Under the pieces are notes generated by a model. It saw nothing but the letters and a program-made list of their open reading frames with translations. It was not told where the DNA came from and ran no database searches. A stretch of 35,386 nt of DNA from Candidatus Aminicenantota bacterium (GTDB lineage Bacteria; Acidobacteriota; Aminicenantia; UBA2199), in the NCBI GenBank assembly GCA_018262835.1, contig JADFDP010000020.1, forward strand, positions 1 to 35,386. The letters are read 5' to 3'. Below, piece after piece: positions 31,464-35,386 of this stretch. The stretch's first letter is position 1; each line of letters opens with the position of its first letter. The position numbers were made by a program, and so were the translations under genes.

Positions 31464-31862
31464 ATGAGTGTAAGCCAAGGTTCGGTTTTGCTGGGGGGAG
31501 TATTCACTTTGCTGATGGCCTTGTTCCATTGCTTTTTCCCCCGAGTTTTCAGTTGGCAAAAAGAGTATCCCCGCCTTTCCGGCGCCAACCAGAGAATTTT
31601 TTTCACCATTCACCTGGCCCTGCTGCTTTTGTTTTTCATCATGGCCGCGGTCACGATCGTTTGCCATCAGGAATTGAGCCGGGGCCGGGGCCTGGCTTTC
31701 TGGCTGCTGCTGGGCTTTTCCCTGTTCTGGTTCTGGCGGGCCGTCTGGCAGGTCGCCTATTTCAAACCTCAAAAAGGCAGTCCCATGGCATTCATGCACT
31801 GGCTGTTGACCGCGGTGTTCTTCATCCTGGCCGCAGCCTACCTGCTGCCGTTGCTCGTGTAA
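31464..31862 (+). CDS. Small four-helix membrane protein
   Basis: I do not recognise a named family. The 132-residue product has four evenly spaced hydrophobic helices: VLLGGVFTLLMALFHCFFP, FFTIHLALLLLFFIMAAVTIV, AFWLLLGFSLFWFWRAVWQV and HWLLTAVFFILAAAYLLPLLV. Short loops separate them, rich in aromatic and basic residues. The ATG at 31464 has AAAGGAG six bases upstream. A clear intrinsic terminator follows 83 bases after the stop. Confidence 0.75.
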   Translation: MSVSQGSVLLGGVFTLLMALFHCFFPRVFSWQKEYPRLSGANQRIFFTIHLALLLLFFIMAAVTIVCHQELSRGRGLAFWLLLGFSLFWFWRAVWQVAYFKPQKGSPMAFMHWLLTAVFFILAAAYLLPLLV

Positions 31863-31944
31863 ATTCAAAGGGTGTTTTGCATTTTGTATTTGCTGCCTGA
31901 GATCCGCGATTTAAGCAGGGCGAACGCTCCCTGAGGAAACAAAC

Positions 31945-31978
31945 AAATCAGGTCCGCCAAGGCAGGCGGATGATTTTT
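31945..31978. terminator. Intrinsic terminator shared by convergent genes
   Basis: AAATCA-(GG)-TCCGCC pairs with GGCGGA-TGATTT around loop AAGGCA: twelve base pairs with a two-base bulge, ending in a T-run (TGATTTTTG). It lies between the small membrane protein (+) and the methyltransferase (-), and A/T-rich flanks on both sides allow use in both directions. Confidence 0.7.
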
Positions 31979-32040
31979 GCGGACAGACGCCGTCCCTGCG
32001 TTAAAAATGGCAAACGCCAATCGTTTTCGCCTGCTGCTGG

Positions 32041-32688
32041 CTACGGCCTGCTTTCCTTTAATGGCCGGCACAGCCAGGCGTTGCCGAAGCTTGAGATGGG
32101 CAGCACCCGGTCGATCGCCAAACCGGCGCCGGCGAATTCCGCCTCCCGTGGCGTGGCGATGAACTGCGGGTAGTTCGGCCCCTCGATCCATTCGATCAGG
32201 CGCACGAACCAGCCCCCGTCGCAGCAGTAGTCAAAGACCAGGACGTAGCGGCGGGCGATGCGCGCGATGTCTTTCAGGATGGTTTCCCTGAACCCGGCCG
32301 AGACCCCGTGCAGGAGATAGCCGCAGCAAACGATGTCATAGCTTCCCGAGGCGATCTGCGGCAGGTCCACCAGGTCGAAGGTCCTGAAATCGAACGCGGG
32401 AAAACGCTTCCTGGCCCGCTTCAGCATCCGCTCGGAAAGGTCCAGCCCGGTGACCGCGTGGCCCCGCCCGGCGAAGGCGGCCGCCAGGATGCCGCTGCCC
32501 GTGGCCGCGTCCAGGACCGTGAGTTCCGCGGGCAGGTCCAGCTTGGCGAGGGCATCCTTGTACCTGGGGAACAGGTGCCGTTCGATCATGGGATAGATGA
32601 CCGATATCAGGTTGAATAAAACCCGGGCCCTTTTCCTTTCGCGCAGGAATTCCCGGCTGCGGGCCTGGCGCGGATCGCTTTCTTGCAT
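32041..32688 (-). CDS. Class I SAM-dependent methyltransferase
   Basis: A 215-residue soluble methyltransferase of the UbiE/Methyltransf_11 type. Motif I is VLDAATGSGILAAAF (about residues 58-72). GLDLSERMLKRARKRF supplies the acidic residue that holds the ribose, and FDLVDLP and YDIVCCGYLLHGV are motifs II-III. A hydrophobic N-terminal helix (FNLISVIYPMIERHLF) is typical of quinone/lipid methyltransferases. The track start at 32850 covers the promoter. ATG 32688 fits the family length and lies six bases after a promoter -10, implying a leaderless mRNA. Substrate unknown; no quinone or lipid gene is adjacent. Confidence 0.87.
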   Translation of the reverse strand: MQESDPRQARSREFLRERKRARVLFNLISVIYPMIERHLFPRYKDALAKLDLPAELTVLDAATGSGILAAAFAGRGHAVTGLDLSERMLKRARKRFPAFDFRTFDLVDLPQIASGSYDIVCCGYLLHGVSAGFRETILKDIARIARRYVLVFDYCCDGGWFVRLIEWIEGPNYPQFIATPREAEFAGAGLAIDRVLPISSFGNAWLCRPLKESRP

Positions 32689-32694
32689 GCCCCT

Positions 32695-32723
32695 ATTCTG
32701 GCAAAAAACATCGGGAATGTAAA
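32695..32723 (-). promoter_or_regulatory. Leaderless promoter of the methyltransferase
   Basis: On the minus strand: TTTACA (32723-32718), 17-base spacer, CAGAAT (32700-32695), six bases, then ATG. Confidence 0.55.
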
Positions 32724-32859
32724 AGGCTGTCAAAGAACCTGGAAAAGAAGAACGTGTTGGTGATTGTGATAGCTGGAAACTCCAGCTGACAAAAGTGTCA
32801 ACCAATGCAGGTAAGAATACCGCCAAAGGCAGTGCCTGCGTTTGGGGCATTGTGATTCG

Positions 32860-33052
32860 GAATTTTATTCTTACTTTTACCTTTTACATTTTTCCTTTTA
32901 CTTTTAAATTTTCTTCCCCTCCACCCTATACCGTAAACCGTACACCGAGTTCATTTCTTCTTTTTCATTACCTATCACCCATCACCCCTAACCTCTGACC
33001 TAGTCTCCTTCTTCCTACTAACTACTGTCTACTGCCTACTGTCTAATATCTA
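32860..33052. repeat. Mosaic of short-word arrays
   Basis: In order: ATTCTTACTTTTACC words, ACCGTAAACCGTACACCGAG words (32925-32949, an end of the ACTCGG family), CCTATCACCCATCACC words, and CTACTGTCTACTGCC words (33019-33045). No gene is seen between 32,724 and 33,136. Confidence 0.65.
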
Positions 33053-33057
33053 CCAAT

Positions 33058-33086
33058 TTGACAATTTCCCCACCTTTTTTTATGAT
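33058..33086 (+). promoter_or_regulatory. Consensus promoter ahead of first MazG-like fragment
   Basis: TTGACA (33058-33063), a 17-base spacer and TATGAT (33081-33086). Its spacer and flanks (ATTTCCCC, TATGATGA) closely resemble the promoter at 34,101. Confidence 0.7.
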
Positions 33087-33136
33087 GATCTTTCTAGAAG
33101 TAAAATTGCGAGAGACCACGCAGGCGGATGGGGGGC

Positions 33137-33241
33137 ATGCAAAAGAACGACATGGCTGAGTTGATCAAGAAGATCCTGAAGTTCCGCGATCGTCCCATCT
33201 CAGGTGGCAGACTGATCCAATCTGCCTCCATACTCTTATGA
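33137..33241 (+). pseudogene. Truncated start of a MazG-like nucleotide pyrophosphohydrolase gene, copy 1
   Basis: The 34-codon frame begins MQKNDMAELIKKILKFRDR and then departs from the family into PISGGRLIQSASILL and a stop. The LIKKILKFRDR helix matches the N-terminus of small MazG-like (all-alpha NTP pyrophosphatase) proteins and the fragment at 34,181. The catalytic EExxE region is absent, so no enzyme is made. It has its own strong promoter and lies 57 bases ahead of the ORF6N gene, which it may now drive. Confidence 0.6.
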
Positions 33242-33298
33242 AAGCAACACTTCCAATGAAGTCAGATTCATGCGAAAAGAATCTAGAGGAGTTGGGCT

Positions 33299-33823
33299 TT
33301 GGCAAATAGCAGCGCGCTCATCCCCGCGGAACGCATCGATCGGCTGATCATCATGGTCCGCGGGCAAAAGGTGATCCTGGACCGGGATTTGGCGGCGCTA
33401 TATGGTGTGTCGACTGGGAACCTGAACAAGGCGGTATCCCGCAATTTGGATCGCTTCCCTGAAGATTTCATGATTCAATTGACCCATGAGGAATTGCGCG
33501 GCTTGATATTCCATTTTGGAACATCAAGTTGGGGCGGCACCCGGAAACCCCCGCGGGCCTTCACCGAACAGGGGGTGGCCATGCTCTCCAGCGTGCTGCG
33601 CGGCAAGCGCGCCGTGCATGTCAACATCGAGATCATGCGCGCTTTTGTCCGCCTGCGGCGCATGCTCCAGGCAAATACCGTATTGGCCCGCCAACTTAGG
33701 GACTTGGAGAAAAAGTACGATTCCCAGTTCAAGGTGGTTTTCGACGCCATCCGGCAGTTAATGACTCCACCGTCCGGGAAGCCGCGCCAGATCGGGTTCA
33801 AAAATGACGAACCCGACAAGTGA
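33299..33823 (+). CDS. ORF6N (KilA-N-type) DNA-binding domain protein
   Basis: A 174-residue protein with an ORF6N domain, found in phage antirepressors and in many bacterial accessory loci. Signatures are [46 protein letters not shown] and [36 protein letters not shown]-terminal helical, probably coiled-coil tail follows ([31 protein letters not shown]). It starts at TTG 33299 with GAGGAG seven bases upstream. Base composition is close to the host, unlike the AT-rich genes further on. Probably a DNA-binding regulator of a mobile or defence locus; no partner gene is adjacent. Confidence 0.9.
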   Translation: MANSSALIPAERIDRLIIMVRGQKVILDRDLAALYGVSTGNLNKAVSRNLDRFPEDFMIQLTHEELRGLIFHFGTSSWGGTRKPPRAFTEQGVAMLSSVLRGKRAVHVNIEIMRAFVRLRRMLQANTVLARQLRDLEKKYDSQFKVVFDAIRQLMTPPSGKPRQIGFKNDEPDK

Positions 33824-33854
33824 CTAGTGCCAATAAGGCCCGCCTGGAGAAATT

Positions 33855-34090
33855 TTACCTTTTTCCTTTTACCAATGTCTTTCTCTTCCTTACACCGAGT
33901 CCATCCCCTCTATTCTTACCTTACACCTTCCGCCCTCAACCTTACACCGAGCTCATTTTTTTCCCCTCTGCCTCTCGCCCATAGCCTTAGTCCTCTTACC
34001 TATCACCCATAACCTATGACCCATCACCTTTTATCTTTTCTTCCCTTACACCTTCCGCCTTACGCCTAACGCCGAGTTGCTTCTTCAATT
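33855..34090. repeat. Mosaic of CCTTACACC and CCTATCACC words
   Basis: TTTTACC words, then CCTTACACCGAG half-elements (33,889-33,951 and 34,043-34,075), CCTATCACCCATAACC words (34,000-34,030) and a terminal TTCGAAC. The element stops just before the promoter at 34,101. No gene is seen. Confidence 0.7.
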
Positions 34091-34100
34091 TCGAACTGAT

Positions 34101-34129
34101 TTGACATTTTCCCCCTTCTTTCCTATGAT
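34101..34129 (+). promoter_or_regulatory. Consensus promoter ahead of second MazG-like fragment and the Thoeris genes
   Basis: TTGACA (34101-34106), a 17-base spacer and TATGAT (34124-34129). It is the only promoter I see upstream of the TIR gene. Confidence 0.7.
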
Positions 34130-34180
34130 GAAACTTAGCCGCCGCAAAGCGGGAATGAGAGATAGATTAAAGGATTCGCT

Positions 34181-34345
34181 ATGAATCAAAAGAAGTTCGA
34201 AGGATTGATAAAAGAGATCCTGAAATTCCGCGACAAAAGAGACTGGGCGCAGTTCCATGATCCGAAGAACCTGGCTGGGCTAAAATTGGGAAAAATAAAT
34301 AATAGTGAAAGACCTAGTACCGATGTCTTCTTTAATTGGAGGTAA
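34181..34345 (+). pseudogene. Truncated start of a MazG-like nucleotide pyrophosphohydrolase gene, copy 2
   Basis: The 54-codon frame reads MNQKKFEGLIKEILKFRDKRDWAQFHDPKNLAGLKL, which matches the first helices of MazG-like pyrophosphohydrolases (typically RDWEQFH followed by LA and the EAAELLE catalytic helix). It then runs into an unrelated, AT-rich tail, GKINNSERPSTDVFFNWR, and stops. The family match breaks off around 34,280, and composition changes there. The stop lies six bases before the TIR gene, whose GGAGG ribosome binding site lies inside the last codons of the fragment, so the fragment's translation may feed that of the TIR gene. Confidence 0.65.
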
Positions 34346-34351
34346 TATTAA

Positions 34352-34855
34352 ATGAGCTATAGAAACAAAACATTTGTATCATTCGATGGTGATAATGATA
34401 TGCACTACTACAGACTTATGCAGGCATGGAAGCAAAATGAAAATATTTTATTTGATTTTTTTAATGCTCATGATTTGAATAGCGCAAGAGATACAAGTCC
34501 AGAGGAATCGATAAAATCTCAATTGGCAGAAAGATTAAGAAATACAAAAGTATTTGTAATACTTATTGGAGAAAGCACGAGATATTTGTACAAATTTGTC
34601 CGATGGGAAATTGAGCAGGCCATTAAAAGAGATTTGCCAATTATTGCGGTTAACTTGAGTGGGAAAAAGTCACTCGATACTGATAGATGTCCGCCATTAC
34701 TTAGTGATGCATTAGTTATTCATATAAGTTTTAATGCAAAAATCATGCAATATGCATTAGAGAATTGGCCAGATTCACATGAAAAATATAGAAAAGAAGG
34801 TAAAAGTGGCTCTTATTATTATAAAGAGGAAGTATATAATGGGTTAGGGATATGA
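34352..34855 (+). CDS. thsB: Thoeris ThsB-like TIR-domain protein
   Basis: A 167-residue protein made almost wholly of a MTH538-type TIR-like domain, the form found in Thoeris ThsB. The fold is visible as NKTFVSFDGDND (first strand), AHDLNSARDTSPEESIKSQL, KVFVILIGEST, and LYKFVRWEIEQAI, where Glu86/Glu88 lie in the catalytic helix, then LPIIAVNLSG. In Thoeris, ThsB senses phage and makes an NAD-derived signal that activates ThsA. The gene is about two-thirds AT, unlike its upstream neighbours, which points to recent transfer. It overlaps the next gene by four bases (ATGA). GGAGG lies nine bases before the ATG. The pairing with a membrane macro-like protein suggests the type II form. Confidence 0.87.
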   Translation: MSYRNKTFVSFDGDNDMHYYRLMQAWKQNENILFDFFNAHDLNSARDTSPEESIKSQLAERLRNTKVFVILIGESTRYLYKFVRWEIEQAIKRDLPIIAVNLSGKKSLDTDRCPPLLSDALVIHISFNAKIMQYALENWPDSHEKYRKEGKSGSYYYKEEVYNGLGI

Positions 34856-35386
34856 ATTTAGAATTGACACTTTTTAAAATTAAATTGTGGGCAAAAAATT
34901 TAATTAGTATAAAAGCTTTATCAGCTGTTTTAAGTTCATTTGGGTCTCTTTGGTTGGTTGTAGAAATTGTTTCTTTCTTTTGGGAAAAAACCATCTTTAT
35001 AGAAAAAGTTAAAGGCTTTTGGTTTTTATTTTTATTTGCAGGCGTCATTACTGCCATTTTCACATGTAAACCAAAACTATCGTATGGATGTAAACTCAAT
35101 AATCGGGATATATATATTGAGCTTGTTATTGGAGATTTGTTTAAATACAAAGGGGCTTTAATAATAGGTTCAAATACTACTTTTGATACTAAAATCTCTC
35201 GTGAATTGATTTCTGGAAAAAGTATTCAAGGCCAATTTACAAAAAGATATTATGGCGACGAAACACAGCTCAACAAAGAAATACAGGTTGGGCTATATAG
35301 TATAACACCAGAAATACTTCCAGGAAGTCGAATTGGAAAATCTAATAGATATCCAATAGGTACTGTGGTTAGATTGAACCCTAAGG
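34852..35386 (+). CDS. thsA: Membrane-anchored macro-domain-like protein, ThsA of type II Thoeris, 3' partial
   Basis: The frame opens at ATG 34852 and runs off the window after 178 codons, which is why the track missed it. Two membrane helices come first: residues about 22-43 (LSAVLSSFGSLWLVVEIVSFF) and 56-72 (FWFLFLFAGVITAIF). From about residue 85 the sequence reads DIYIELVIGDLFKYKGALIIGSNTTFDT, the opening strands and ligand loop of a macro-like (DUF6430-type) domain, then SGKSIQGQFTKRYYG. In type II Thoeris, ThsA has this two-helix plus macro plan, binds the TIR-made His-ADPR signal, and is thought to attack the membrane. The AT-rich composition equals that of thsB. Assignment rests on recognition of family and architecture, without the C-terminus. 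Confidence 0.82.
   Translation, partial: MNLELTLFKIKLWAKNLISIKALSAVLSSFGSLWLVVEIVSFFWEKTIFIEKVKGFWFLFLFAGVITAIFTCKPKLSYGCKLNNRDIYIELVIGDLFKYKGALIIGSNTTFDTKISRELISGKSIQGQFTKRYYGDETQLNKEIQVGLYSITPEILPGSRIGKSNRYPIGTVVRLNPK

Noticed and set aside
1-35386. tRNA, rRNA or integrase-type attachment site near the Thoeris genes
   Set aside because: I found no tRNA-like cloverleaf, rRNA segment, or integrase gene in the window.

Overview
The window is high-GC bacterial DNA (roughly 60-65% GC in most genes) that turns sharply AT-rich after about 34,280. Promoters are close to the sigma70 consensus, often with an extended TGn -10 motif. An OmpA-type protein suggests a two-membraned cell. A molybdenum-hydroxylase/YgeY/YgeW/YgfK/YgeX cluster suggests anaerobic purine catabolism. 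An anaerobic, uncultured Acidobacteriota-like lineage (for example Aminicenantes) is possible, but this is a weak guess from gene content and style, not from a marker gene. I see no tRNA, rRNA or CRISPR array.

Layout. (1) 1-1,352: the end of a DMT-family transporter and a reverse-strand YjbQ protein. (2) 1,517-12,992: the metabolic core. It holds a membrane protein, a fused [2Fe-2S]/FAD subunit, a molybdopterin subunit, YgeY hydrolase, YgeW carbamoyltransferase, YgfK flavo-iron-sulfur protein and YgeX diaminopropionate ammonia-lyase. These match the Escherichia coli ygeWXY-ygfK-xdhD region, linked to selenium-dependent anaerobic urate/purine breakdown. (3) 13,216-18,004: an OmpA-like protein, an alpha/beta hydrolase divergent from a membrane LuxR-type regulator with an 18-bp palindrome between them, and a PHP phosphoesterase. 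(4) 18,495-20,936: an lsrF-like thiolase, a zinc alcohol dehydrogenase and a VOC protein behind one strong promoter. (5) 20,994-25,743: a reverse-strand Ntn-hydrolase/TPR protein, then a tight operon of a small membrane protein, a trypsin-like protease and a large unknown membrane protein. (6) 26,210-32,723: single genes (DUF3788-like, membrane proteins, DUF4143 ATPase, iron-sulfur flavoprotein, zinc-ribbon protein, methyltransferase). (7) 33,058-35,386: an accessory island with two truncated MazG-like gene starts, each with its own strong promoter. One lies ahead of an ORF6N-domain gene. The other lies ahead of a TIR gene followed by a membrane-anchored macro-like gene cut by the window edge. 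The last two look like a type II Thoeris anti-phage system.

Two features cut across the whole window. Many intergenic spaces are filled with mosaics of degenerate short-word arrays (NTCGAAC, CCTATCACC, GTGACAAGT, CCTTACACC, AATTCCAAGC, TAGTGTTAG types). Several of these form fold-back elements, and one roughly 150-bp type recurs four times with a conserved core. Second, several single genes have a -10 box exactly six bases before the ATG, which implies leaderless mRNAs alongside Shine-Dalgarno-led genes.
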